NCBI GenBank assembly: GCA_035566895.1
Contig: DATMQA010000053.1
Coordinates: 1-34,794, forward strand
Direction: 5' to 3'
DNA: 34,794 nucleotides
Source: DATMQA01 sp035566895
Lineage (GTDB): Bacteria; Verrucomicrobiota; Verrucomicrobiia; Limisphaerales; UBA8199
Shown here: piece after piece, positions 15,803 to 23,497 of the stretch
Layout: each line of letters begins with the position of its first letter
How positions within the stretch are numbered: the first letter of the stretch is position 1
Notes under the pieces: model-generated
Told to the model about the DNA's origin: nothing
Databases searched by the model: none
What the model saw: the letters and a program-made list of their open reading frames with translations, nothing else
Translations under genes and position numbers: made by a program

Positions 15803-16825
15803 ATGAACCTCCTCATCACTGGCGGCGCCGGGTTTATCGGCTCAAACGTTATCCACCACGTCATCGACCGGCCAGAGGTCGAGCGGCTCGTCAACCTCGA
15901 TTGCCTGACTTACGCGGGTCATCTTGGCAACCTGGAAAAAATCAGCCGCCATCCCAAGTACGCTTTTGAGAAAGTGGATTTGCGCGACAAGACGGCCGTG
16001 CTGGAAGTAGTCCGGCGCCATGCGATTACCCAAGTGATGCACCTGGCGGCGGAGTCGCATGTGGACCGCTCCATCACCGGCCCGGGTGACTTCGTGCATA
16101 CGAACGTGGTCGGCACCTTTAATCTGCTCGAGGCCTGCCGGGCCGCTTGGCTCGGTGACGGAAAACCCGGTCTTCAACCAATACGGTTCCACCACGTCTC
16201 GACCGATGAGGTCTACGGCAGCCTGGGCTCGACCGGCTTTTTTACTGAAACCACACCCTACGCGCCAAATTCTCCTTACTCAGCCAGCAAAGCCTCCAGC
16301 GACATGCTGGTGCGCGCCTATCACCACACCTACGGCCTTGCCACCGTGATTACCAACTGCTCGAACAATTACGGCCCTTACCAGTTCCCGGAAAAACTGA
16401 TTCCGGTCGTAATCCAGAGCGTGATGGCGCGCAAGCCGGTGCCCGTGTACGGCGATGGCATGAATGTGCGCGACTGGCTCTACGTCCGGGATCACGCCGA
16501 GGCGCTCTGGCAGGTGTTGACGCGCGGAGAAGTTGGAGCGACTTACAACATTGGCGGCCACAACGAGTGGGCCAATCTCCGCATCGTGGAAGTGATTTGT
16601 GATTTGATCGACGAAATGGCCCCTCAGCTCGGCGGCAACTCGCGCAAGTTAATTAACTTCGTTAAAGACCGTCCTGGCCACGACCGGCGTTATGCCATTG
16701 ATGCTTCAAAAATCCAGAAAGAGCTGGGCTGGGTTCCCGCACACAAATTCGAGCAGGGCATCCGGGAGACCGTGCGGTGGTATCTAGACAACCAGGAGTG
16801 GGTACGCTCGGTTCTAAATCGCTGA
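15803..16825 (+). CDS. rmlB: dTDP-glucose 4,6-dehydratase RmlB
   Basis: A 340-aa NAD-dependent extended SDR that makes dTDP-4-keto-6-deoxyglucose, the second pathway step. Signatures: GGAGFIGSNVIHHV, HLAAESHVDRSITGPGDFV, HHVSTDEVYGSLG, YSASKASSDMLVRAY (YxxxK), NNYGPYQFPEKLIPVVI, GDGMNVRDWLYVRDH and DRPGHDRRYAIDASK. It completes rmlACDB. With a 178-bp repeat element before it, it may need its own promoter or rely on read-through. It converges on the DHH gene. Confidence 0.97.
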   Translation: MNLLITGGAGFIGSNVIHHVIDRPEVERLVNLDCLTYAGHLGNLEKISRHPKYAFEKVDLRDKTAVLEVVRRHAITQVMHLAAESHVDRSITGPGDFVHTNVVGTFNLLEACRAAWLGDGKPGLQPIRFHHVSTDEVYGSLGSTGFFTETTPYAPNSPYSASKASSDMLVRAYHHTYGLATVITNCSNNYGPYQFPEKLIPVVIQSVMARKPVPVYGDGMNVRDWLYVRDHAEALWQVLTRGEVGATYNIGGHNEWANLRIVEVICDLIDEMAPQLGGNSRKLINFVKDRPGHDRRYAIDASKIQKELGWVPAHKFEQGIRETVRWYLDNQEWVRSVLNR

Positions 16826-16839
16826 ACGGTTTTTCAAGC

Positions 16840-17784
16840 TTACTGCTTCCTGGCCTCGACCTCAGCAAACAGGCTCTCCAAGCTGTTGAGGGTGGATTCC
16901 TTTTTAGGATTTAAAACCTGGCGCAGGTAATTAACGCCATCAGGAATCGATTTCACTGACCGCGGCAAGGTCGCCCCGCTGGCATTGGCGTGACCGCCGC
17001 CTTGCAGCTTTTCGGCGACTTTCAACGCCTCCCCATTGTTCCGGCTGCGCAGGCTGGCGATGATCACGCCGTTTGTCCTGCGGAACAAGGTCAGCAACAC
17101 CGGATATTTCGTCGCCTGCTGCTCCAGCAGTTGATGCACGATCAGGTTGTTGTTGCCAATCACGGTATCGACAAAACCCACCGTCGGGCTGATTTCCGTC
17201 ACGTTCGACTTGCTCCAGGCAAACCCCAGGGGATTTTCAATCCGTCGTTTGACCTCCATCACCTCCAGCAACGGATGGTCCAGCAGTTTTTCGATTTCAC
17301 CCCGAATCAATTCGTGAAGATTCCAGAACTGGTAGTTCTTCACCAGGTTGGCGTAATCGCTGGCCAGCACAAAGTCGGGGTCATCCTCCAAAAACAAATC
17401 GGCTACGTTATTCAAGTGGACCAGGCGGTCCAACGCCGGCGAGCCCAGTCCGTGCTCCCGGCAAATCTCGTAACACAGCAACCCCGCGGACTTGTTCACG
17501 TCATGAATCAGGATAGCGTTTTTGGGCGCCGTGTCGGTGACGTGATGATCGATTACCAACCAGTTGGCCTTGTCCAGGCGCGGCTCAAAACTCAAGTCCG
17601 TAATCCACCCTGATTTCTCGCGCAAATCGCGTTGCTTCCAATAGTTGTAATTGCACGCCTCCAAACGGACATCGCTATTGAACAACGCTTTCGCCAATCG
17701 CTGCAACAGCACGCCGGCAACCAACCCATCGAGATCACTCTCGTGGGTAAGAATCACTTCCGGGTAGGGCAATGCCATCGTCAT
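16840..17784 (-). CDS. DHH/DHHA1 family phosphoesterase
   Basis: A 314-aa cytoplasmic phosphoesterase. The N-terminal DHH domain shows the metal-binding motifs HESDLDGLVAG (about 14-24) and VIDHHVTDT (about 76-84), plus D in HLNNVADLF. The C-terminal DHHA1 domain has RSRNNGEALKVAEKL and GGGHANASGATL. The family includes RecJ-like, NrnA (nano-RNA/pAp) and cyclic-dinucleotide phosphodiesterases. Motif I is SDLDG rather than the usual DxDG context, as in several small archaeal-type DHH proteins. Substrate cannot be assigned. It is convergent with rmlB and divergent from the SDR gene. Confidence 0.88.
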   Translation of the reverse strand: MTMALPYPEVILTHESDLDGLVAGVLLQRLAKALFNSDVRLEACNYNYWKQRDLREKSGWITDLSFEPRLDKANWLVIDHHVTDTAPKNAILIHDVNKSAGLLCYEICREHGLGSPALDRLVHLNNVADLFLEDDPDFVLASDYANLVKNYQFWNLHELIRGEIEKLLDHPLLEVMEVKRRIENPLGFAWSKSNVTEISPTVGFVDTVIGNNNLIVHQLLEQQATKYPVLLTLFRRTNGVIIASLRSRNNGEALKVAEKLQGGGHANASGATLPRSVKSIPDGVNYLRQVLNPKKESTLNSLESLFAEVEARKQ

Positions 17785-17872
17785 TGAAGCAAGGCTACCC
17801 GAAGCCCGTGGAAGTGGCCAGCAGGTTTATTTTGCTTCTTTCTCGTGTGCGCTTGTCTCAGAATGCGCGCTC

Positions 17873-18688
17873 ATGAAACCTAGCGAACTATTCGATCTTT
17901 CAGGTGAAGTAGCGGTGGTCATCGGAGCCACCGGGGCCTTAGGCGGTGCGCTGGCACAGGGACTCGGCGAAGCGGGCGCAAAGGTGGCCGTGCTCGGCCG
18001 GAATGCTGAACGCGGCGCAGCCAGAGTGAAGGAAATCATCCGTCAGGGAGGGAAGGCCTCTTTCTTTAATGCTGACGCCGTCCAGAAGGAAAGTCTGCAC
18101 GCCGCACACCAGGCGATTCAGAAATCACTCGGCGCGCCCACTATCCTCGTCAATGCTGCCGGCGGCAACGACCCTAAAGTCACGGTGACCGCGGACCATC
18201 CTTTTGAACAGATCGACCTGGCTGATTGGCACGCTAATTTCGATTTGAACCTGGTGGGAGGCGCGTTGCTGCCCTGCCAGGAATTTGGGCCGGGGATGGC
18301 TGCGCGCGGCAAAGGCAGCATCATCAATATCGCCAGCGTTTCGGCTCACTTGCCGTTGTCCCGGGTCGTCACTTACTCCGCCGCCAAGGCCGGCGTCATA
18401 AATCTGACCCTCTTCCTTGCGCGCGAATGGGCCGCTAAAGGCGTGCGGGTCAATTCTATCACCCCGGGTTTTTTTCCGGCCGAACAAAATCGCAAGCTCC
18501 TCTTCAACGATGACGGCTCGCCCAGCGCCAGGACCAAGGCCATCTGGGGCCACACCCCCATGAACCGCTTCGGCGAGGCCAGCGAGTTGATTGGTGCAGC
18601 GTTATTTCTGGCCAGCCACAAAGCCAGCAGCTTCGTCACCGGCAGCGATATCCGCGTGGATGGGGGCTACCTGGCGCAGACCATATGA
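17873..18688 (+). CDS. SDR oxidoreductase, fructuronate reductase (mannonate oxidoreductase)-like
   Basis: A 271-aa classical short-chain dehydrogenase: VIGATGALGGALAQGL (TGxxxGxG cofactor loop), NAAGGN, serine in NIASVSAH and the YSAAK catalytic pair. The C-terminal part resembles SDR-type D-mannonate oxidoreductases: PGFFPAEQNRKLL, TKAIWGHTPMNRFGE and TGSDIRVDGGY. These enzymes interconvert D-fructuronate and D-mannonate in glucuronate catabolism. The neighbouring LarA-type racemase also acts on alpha-hydroxy acids, which fits a sugar-acid role. No uxuA or uxaC is seen in the window, so the exact substrate is an inference. Confidence 0.82.
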   Translation: MKPSELFDLSGEVAVVIGATGALGGALAQGLGEAGAKVAVLGRNAERGAARVKEIIRQGGKASFFNADAVQKESLHAAHQAIQKSLGAPTILVNAAGGNDPKVTVTADHPFEQIDLADWHANFDLNLVGGALLPCQEFGPGMAARGKGSIINIASVSAHLPLSRVVTYSAAKAGVINLTLFLAREWAAKGVRVNSITPGFFPAEQNRKLLFNDDGSPSARTKAIWGHTPMNRFGEASELIGAALFLASHKASSFVTGSDIRVDGGYLAQTI

Positions 18689-18730
18689 CCATCTGGCGAT
18701 CTGAGGAGAACTGTCTGAATTGCTGAACTT

Positions 18731-18856
18731 ATGACTGAAAAACGAATCAGACCGTTACACACCGAAAGCAAGGAATTGAGCAATATTCTGGGAAAATCGG
18801 TAAGCACGGCCAAGGCCAATCGCCGGCACAAACCCCGCCAGCCGAGCCCAATTTGA
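18731..18856 (+). CDS. Possible 41-aa basic protein
   Basis: A 41-codon frame beginning ATG ACT GAA AAA, preceded at some distance (about 18701) by GAGGAGA. The product is hydrophilic and basic (TAKANRRHKPRQPSP at the end), with no motif I recognise. It lies in the gap between the SDR and LarA-type genes and ends at a TTTCAAT repeat tract. It may be a chance frame; no homologue comes to mind. Confidence 0.25.
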   Translation: MTEKRIRPLHTESKELSNILGKSVSTAKANRRHKPRQPSPI

Positions 18857-18857
18857 A

Positions 18858-18890
18858 ATTTTCAATTTTCAATTCTCAATTCTCAATTAA
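18858..18890. repeat. Quasi-periodic TTTCAAT / TCTCAAT tract
   Basis: TTTTCAA, TTTTCAA, TTCTCAA, TTCTCAA and TTAACTT follow each other with a 7-bp period just upstream of the larA-like gene. This is a short tract of the same quasi-periodic style as the other gene-junction repeats, without an inverted copy here. Confidence 0.55.
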
Positions 18891-18902
18891 CTTTGCTGTC
18901 AA

Positions 18903-20162
18903 ATGTCCCCCCTCTCCCCAGCCCAAGTCTCCCAGATCATCCGCGACGCCTGTCCGGAGGGCTCCTACCGCAACAAGCGGATTCTGCTGATCGTGCCCGA
19001 TGGCACCCGCACGGCGCCCGTCAGTCTGCTGTTTAAAACCCTTTACGAGCAAATCGGTGAGCTAACCAAAGCCTTCGACGTACTGGTCGCTCTGGGCACA
19101 CATCAGCCGATGAGCGAAGCTGCAATCTGCCAGCGCCTGGAGCTTTCTGAATCGCAACGGCGCGAGGCCTACAAAAAGGTAAAGTTTTTCAATCATTCGT
19201 GGGACAATCCGGCCGCCCTCAAGCAAATCGGTACCCTGACCGCCACCGAGATCAGCCAATTGACCGATGGGCTTTTTTCCATGGATGTGCCCGTCGAGGT
19301 GAACCGAATGCTCTTCGATTACGACCAGGTCATCATCGTCGGCCCGGTGTTTCCGCACGAAGTCGTCGGCTTCTCAGGCGGCAATAAATATCTCTTCCCG
19401 GGCGTGGCCGGCCCTCAGATTCTGAATTTCTTCCATTGGCTCGGCGCGGTCGTGACCAACCCGATGATCATCGGCAATAAATGGACGCCGGTGCGAAAAG
19501 TGGTGGACCGCGCCGGCGCGATGGTGAAGGTGGACAAGCTCTGTTTCTGCATGGTGGTCGATCCGCACAAAGAGTTGGTCGGCCTCTTCGCCGGCACGCC
19601 GGAAGCCGCCTGGGACCAGGCTAGCGATCTCTCTCGCAAGGTCCATATCACTTACAAAGAGAAGCCGTTCCACACGATCCTCTCCTGCGCCCCGGCGATG
19701 TACGACGAGCTTTGGACCGCGGGCAAATGTATGTATAAATTGGAACCGGTCCTAGCCGACGGCGGCGAACTCATTATCTTTGCTCCTCACTTGCGCGAAG
19801 TCTGTGTCAGCCACGGCGAACACATCGAAGCCATCGGCTACCATTGCCGCGATTATTTCCTTAACCAGTGGGACAAATTCAAACAGGTGCCCTGGGGTGT
19901 GCTGGCGCATTCGACTCATGTGCGCGGCATCGGGACTTTTGAAAATGGCGTCGAGAAGTATCGCGCAAAGGTCACCCTGGCCAGCCAAATCCCGCCGGAG
20001 CGATGCCGGCGCATCAACCTCGGTTACCGCGACCCGGCAAGCATTCGGACCGAAGATTTTGCGGCTCGCGAGGACCAGGGCGTGCTCCTGGTCCCCAAAG
20101 CGGGCGAGATGCTCTTCCAACTCAAGCACCCGCCGAAATGGGCTGGGGGGAATGGCAACTGA
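18903..20162 (+). CDS. LarA-type nickel-pincer hydroxyacid racemase/epimerase
   Basis: A 419-aa LarA-superfamily (DUF2088) enzyme. Residues that carry and use the nickel-pincer nucleotide are visible: DGTR (33-36), GTHQPMSE with H67, PHEVVGFSGGNKYLFPG with H152 and K162, and H178 in FHWLGAV. The spacing H152-K162-H178 equals that of H174-K184-H200 in lactate racemase LarA, K being the covalent cofactor anchor. The superfamily covers lactate, malate and sugar-acid racemases or epimerases. Next to a fructuronate-reductase-like SDR, a sugar-acid substrate is plausible. The cofactor genes larB, larC and larE are not in this window and must be elsewhere if the enzyme is active. Confidence 0.88.
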   Translation: MSPLSPAQVSQIIRDACPEGSYRNKRILLIVPDGTRTAPVSLLFKTLYEQIGELTKAFDVLVALGTHQPMSEAAICQRLELSESQRREAYKKVKFFNHSWDNPAALKQIGTLTATEISQLTDGLFSMDVPVEVNRMLFDYDQVIIVGPVFPHEVVGFSGGNKYLFPGVAGPQILNFFHWLGAVVTNPMIIGNKWTPVRKVVDRAGAMVKVDKLCFCMVVDPHKELVGLFAGTPEAAWDQASDLSRKVHITYKEKPFHTILSCAPAMYDELWTAGKCMYKLEPVLADGGELIIFAPHLREVCVSHGEHIEAIGYHCRDYFLNQWDKFKQVPWGVLAHSTHVRGIGTFENGVEKYRAKVTLASQIPPERCRRINLGYRDPASIRTEDFAAREDQGVLLVPKAGEMLFQLKHPPKWAGGNGN

Positions 20163-20218
20163 TTCGAAAATGTCTTTGTAATCCTGTCCATTCCCCGGCA
20201 CCATCCGTCCTCGCTTTT

Positions 20219-20259
20219 GAATTCGGCGCCCTGGTTTCCAACTCCTGGTTTCCGAATTC
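20219..20259. repeat. Small word-type hairpin before aspS
   Basis: GAATTCGG (20219-20226) and CCGAATTC (20252-20259) are perfectly complementary. Between them CTGGTTTCC occurs twice (20231-20239 and 20244-20252). It ends nine bases before the aspS start codon, a compact example of the gene-junction repeat style of this window. Confidence 0.5.
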
Positions 20260-20268
20260 TCCGACGAA

Positions 20269-22068
20269 ATGAAACGAACGCATCATTGCAACGAACTGCG
20301 CCCGGCCCACATCGGCCAGACGGTGACTCTGTCCGGCTGGGTCCACTCCCGCCGCGACCTAGGTGGCCTTATCTTTATCGATGTCCGCGACCGCGAAGGC
20401 CGCACTCAGACGGTTTTCGATCCTTCCGATTTGCCCAAGGACTTGTTCGAGCAGGCTGCGGCCCTGCGCAGCGAGTGCGTCATCCGCGTCACCGGCAAAG
20501 TCCGCCAGCGGCCGGCTGGCACGAACAATCCTAAAATCCCAACGGGCGAAGTTGAAATCGCCGCCACCGCCCTGGAGGTGCTTAACTTTGCCGAAGTGCT
20601 GCCCTTCCCTGTCGATGACCCGGAGGCCGCCAGCAAGGTCAACGAGGAGCTCCGCCTCAAATACCGTTATCTCGACTTGCGCCGGCCCGAGATGGCCCGC
20701 AACCTCCGTCTCCGCAGCAAAGTCGCCACCGCCACCCGCATCTTCATGGATGAACAGGGCTTCCTCGAAGTCGAAACGCCCATCCTTTTCAAAAGCACCC
20801 CCGAAGGCGCGCGTGAGTTCCTGGTCCCGAACCGCCGCGACCCGGGCACCTTCTACGCCCTGCCACAGTCCCCGCAGCAGTTCAAACAGATTCTCATGGT
20901 CGGCGGCGTCGAACGCTACTATCAACTGGCCCGCTGTTTCCGCGACGAAGACCAGCGCGCCGACCGCCAGCTCGAGTTCACCCAAATCGATATCGAGATG
21001 TCCTTCATCGACCGCGAGGACATTTACCAGCTCATCGAAGGATTGTTAAAGCGCATCTGGAAAGCGGCGCTCGAGGTTGACCTGCCCACGCCTTTCAAAC
21101 GCATTTCCTTCAAAGAAGCCATTGACCGCTATGGCATCGACAAGCCGGACACGCGCTTCGGCATGGAATTGGTGGATTTCACCGAAGAATTCCGCGGCAG
21201 CACCTTCAAAGTCTTCAGCGGCGCCATCGCCAACCACGGCGTCGTTAAAGCGCTCAACGCCAAAGGAATGGCCGGTGTTACCCAGGGTCAGGTCGATACC
21301 ATGACCGAACTGGCCAAAAGCTTTGGCGCCAAGGGCCTGGCTTATATCAAGGTCGAGGGCGGCGAATGGAAATCCCCCATCGTCAAATTCTTCAGCGCGG
21401 CCGAAAAAGCTGCGCTCTCCAGCAAACTGGCCATGGAGGAAGGCGACTTGATTCTGTTCGCCGCCGACCAATGGCTGACCGCTTGTGAAATTCTGGGCAA
21501 AATCCGCCTCTACTGCGCCGACGTGCTCAAGAGCCAGGGCAAACTCAACGTCTCCGCCAACCGTTTCGATTTTCTCTGGGTGGTGGATTTCCCCCTGCTG
21601 AGCTTCGATAAAGAGCAGAACCGGTGGTATTCGTCTCATCATCCGTTTACGGCCCCGGTAGCAGAAGACATCGGGTTCCTGAAGACTGAGCCGAAAAAAG
21701 TCCGCGGCCAGCATTATGACGTGGTGGTCAACGGCACGGAGCTGGGCGGCGGTTCCATCCGTATCCACCAACCGGAGCTGCAGAAGACCGTCTTCGAGGA
21801 GGTGTTGCAAATCCCGCCTGAGGAAACCCAGTTGCGTTTCGGTTACATGCTCGAGGCGTTCAAATACGGCGCTCCGCCCCACGGCGGTATCGCGTTGGGG
21901 TTCGACCGGCTCATTGCCATGCTCTGCGGCACCCCCAGCATTCGGGACGTCATCGCCTTCCCCAAAACCGCCAAGGGCGTTTGCCTGATGACCGAGTCCC
22001 CCGCACCCGTCTCCCCACGCCAGCTCCGCGACCTCCACATCGAACTCAAGGCCGCCAAAAAGGAGTAG
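20269..22068 (+). CDS. aspS: Aspartyl-tRNA synthetase
   Basis: A 599-aa class IIb bacterial AspRS that charges tRNA-Asp. The N-terminal OB-fold (about 1-105; GWVHSRRDLGGLIFIDVRD) reads the anticodon. Class II motifs follow: RYLDLRRPEMA, motif 2 ARCFRDEDQRADRQLEFTQ, a central GAD insertion (about 290-420) and motif 3 GGIALGFDRLIAMLCG. Length and architecture are typical of the bacterial form. In the anticodon domain, L after SRRD resembles discriminating enzymes, while PAGTNNP resembles the loop of non-discriminating ones. Whether it also charges tRNA-Asn is therefore undecided. Confidence 0.97.
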   Translation: MKRTHHCNELRPAHIGQTVTLSGWVHSRRDLGGLIFIDVRDREGRTQTVFDPSDLPKDLFEQAAALRSECVIRVTGKVRQRPAGTNNPKIPTGEVEIAATALEVLNFAEVLPFPVDDPEAASKVNEELRLKYRYLDLRRPEMARNLRLRSKVATATRIFMDEQGFLEVETPILFKSTPEGAREFLVPNRRDPGTFYALPQSPQQFKQILMVGGVERYYQLARCFRDEDQRADRQLEFTQIDIEMSFIDREDIYQLIEGLLKRIWKAALEVDLPTPFKRISFKEAIDRYGIDKPDTRFGMELVDFTEEFRGSTFKVFSGAIANHGVVKALNAKGMAGVTQGQVDTMTELAKSFGAKGLAYIKVEGGEWKSPIVKFFSAAEKAALSSKLAMEEGDLILFAADQWLTACEILGKIRLYCADVLKSQGKLNVSANRFDFLWVVDFPLLSFDKEQNRWYSSHHPFTAPVAEDIGFLKTEPKKVRGQHYDVVVNGTELGGGSIRIHQPELQKTVFEEVLQIPPEETQLRFGYMLEAFKYGAPPHGGIALGFDRLIAMLCGTPSIRDVIAFPKTAKGVCLMTESPAPVSPRQLRDLHIELKAAKKE

Positions 22069-22077
22069 CTGGAAATC

Positions 22078-22143
22078 GCCGCAAAAGATCACAGGGAACA
22101 CAAAGCAATCTCGGCTTTTGTGTTCTCTGCGATCTTTTGTGGC
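22078..22143. repeat. Word-type hairpin after aspS (AAAGATCRCAG word)
   Basis: The left arm 22078-22105 (GCCGCAAAAGATCACAG...) and right arm 22115-22143 (...GCGATCTTTTGTGGC) are complementary over about 28 bp with three mismatches and one single-base bulge, around a 9-nt loop. It begins 10 bp after the aspS stop and could act as a terminator, although only CAATTCC follows. From memory, related sequences occur widely between genes in Verrucomicrobiota; unverified. Confidence 0.7.
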
Positions 22144-22211
22144 AATTCCTATTTTCTAAAATTCGTCATTGCAATTGCCTCCCCCATCCGGCACTTTCTC
22201 CTGCCCAGGGT

Positions 22212-22288
22212 CGGGGCGTAGCGTAGCCTGGTAGCGCGCTTGTTTCGGGTACAAGAGGTCGTGAGTTCGAATCTCACCGCCCCGACCA
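22212..22288 (+). tRNA. tRNA-Pro (anticodon CGG)
   Basis: A complete 77-nt cloverleaf with encoded CCA. The acceptor stem is CGGGGCG/CGCCCCG with discriminator A. The anticodon stem CTTGT/ACAAG encloses the loop TTCGGGT with anticodon CGG. The T arm GTGAG-TTCGAAT-CTCAC is perfect. TTTTTT follows directly and may terminate transcription. It decodes CCG proline codons. Confidence 0.97.
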
Positions 22289-22296
22289 TTTTTTCG

Positions 22297-22878
22297 ATGC
22301 TTTATCAACTCCCCTCCATCCTGGAACGCGTTAACCTGGCGCGGCTTTTCCCAGTTGGCCAGCCGCTGCAAGTGGAACTGGGTAGCGGCGACGGCTCGTT
22401 CCTGGTCCACTATGCCGCCCGTCATCCCGAGCATAATTTTATCGGAGTCGAACGCCTCCTGGGCCGGATGCGGAAGCTGGACCGCAAAGGACGCCGCGCC
22501 GGCTTGACCAACTTGCGCGGGGTGCGCATTGAATCCGCATACTTCCTCGAGCACCTCCTGCCGCAACACTCCGCCGTCGCGTTGCACATTTATTTCCCCG
22601 ATCCGTGGCCGAAACGAAAACACCGCCGCCATCGGCTCATCAATGAGCGTTTTCCCGCTCTCGCCCACCAGGCCCTTGCGCCGGGCGGAACGGTGTTCCT
22701 GCGCACCGACGACCAGGATTATTTCGAGCAAATGAGGGATGTGTTTGCTGCCCATCCGGCGTTCAAACCGGCGGAAACTCCACCCGAGTTAGCAGACCTC
22801 CCGACTGATTTTGAGCAGGAATTTCAGGCCAAGGGTATCCGAACGTTGCGCGCAGCCTACCTCGCGGTGCTCAGTTAA
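22297..22878 (+). CDS. trmB: tRNA (guanine-N7-)-methyltransferase TrmB
   Basis: A 193-aa SAM-dependent enzyme that methylates G46 in tRNA variable loops. Signatures: VELGSGDGSFLVHYA (SAM loop), FIGVERLLGRMRKL, and the family hallmark IYFPDPWPKRKHRRHRLI, followed by GGTVFLRTDDQDYFEQM. The start is ATG 22297, eight bases after the tRNA; an in-frame ATG at 22240 lies inside the tRNA and cannot be the start. The product is slightly shorter than E. coli TrmB, which has an extra N-terminal extension. Confidence 0.93.
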   Translation: MLYQLPSILERVNLARLFPVGQPLQVELGSGDGSFLVHYAARHPEHNFIGVERLLGRMRKLDRKGRRAGLTNLRGVRIESAYFLEHLLPQHSAVALHIYFPDPWPKRKHRRHRLINERFPALAHQALAPGGTVFLRTDDQDYFEQMRDVFAAHPAFKPAETPPELADLPTDFEQEFQAKGIRTLRAAYLAVLS

Positions 22879-22899
22879 ACTTAATTGGGGCCATAGGCG

Positions 22900-23025
22900 C
22901 GGTCTAACACTCCAACCCCTTTAACTCAGCCAACCCGATTGGCCCCTTAACTTTGTAACCTTGCAACCCATGTAACCATGTAACCCAATTAACTCAGTTA
23001 ACCCTTTTAACTCATTTAACCGCGC
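22900..23025. repeat. Quasi-periodic AAC-word tract
   Basis: From about 22912 to 23022 the trinucleotide AAC recurs every 8-10 bp, in words such as TTTAACTC, TGTAACC, TGCAACCC, ATTAACTC and TTTAACC, at least eleven times. Part of it can fold (TTGGGGCC near 22886 with GGCCCC at 22941). It fills the gap between the convergent trmB and four-helix membrane protein genes. The units are too short and too degenerate for CRISPR. Confidence 0.65.
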
Positions 23026-23031
23026 CGCAGT

Positions 23032-23475
23032 TCAAATGTCGATTACCGGGCCACCCCCGACCGGCCCGCCCCCTCGGCCCGAATCCGGCGGCGGCCGCCG
23101 GCGGTTGACCTGCACGCGGACGTTTTTCGTTCCGGTCAGCGCGTTGAGGACCATCGAGACGAAGCTGATGAGCAGCGCACCCCAAAAAGCAGACCAGAAA
23201 CCGTCGACCTCAAAATACCTTCCCAGCAGGAAACTCACAAAGTACAACAGCAGGGCGTTAATCACCAGGGTGAACAGTCCCAGTGTAAAGATTAGCAGCG
23301 GCAGGGTTAAGAGCATCAGGACGGGCCGAATCACGGCGTTGAGGATGCCCAAAACCAGCGCGGTTACAAACGGCGTCCACAAACCGTTGTCTTTGAACCG
23401 GAGACCCGGCACAATATAGACCGCCACCAGCACCGCCAGGGTGTTGATCAGCCAGCTCTGGAAGAACTTCTTCAC
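23032..23475 (-). CDS. Small four-helix membrane protein (phage holin 4_2-like family)
   Basis: A 147-aa integral membrane protein with four hydrophobic helices (about 7-24, 35-58, 60-84, 93-115) and the family pattern LINTLAVLVAVYIVPGLRF, LGILNAVIRPVLMLLTLPL and LLYFVSFLLGRYFEVDGFW. The family is named after phage holins but is widespread on bacterial chromosomes, where its role is unknown. The last 35 residues are a Pro/Arg/Gly tail. There are no phage genes nearby, so a lytic role is unlikely. It is 22 bp downstream of the mannose-6-phosphate isomerase gene on the same strand. Confidence 0.87.
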   Translation of the reverse strand: MKKFFQSWLINTLAVLVAVYIVPGLRFKDNGLWTPFVTALVLGILNAVIRPVLMLLTLPLLIFTLGLFTLVINALLLYFVSFLLGRYFEVDGFWSAFWGALLISFVSMVLNALTGTKNVRVQVNRRRPPPDSGRGGGPVGGGPVIDI

Positions 23476-23497
23476 TCGACGGAATCTACCCTATCTC

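Noticed and set aside
22240..22296. Upstream in-frame start for trmB giving a peptide beginning MFRVQEVVSSNLTAP
   Set aside because: It is a translation of the tRNA-Pro gene, a well-known artefact; the family N-terminus begins at 22297.
22900..23025. CRISPR array
   Set aside because: The units are 8-10 bp and degenerate, with no constant 25-37-bp repeat, no unique spacers and no cas genes.
23032..23475. Prophage lysis gene
   Set aside because: The holin-like family is common on chromosomes, and no other phage gene is near.
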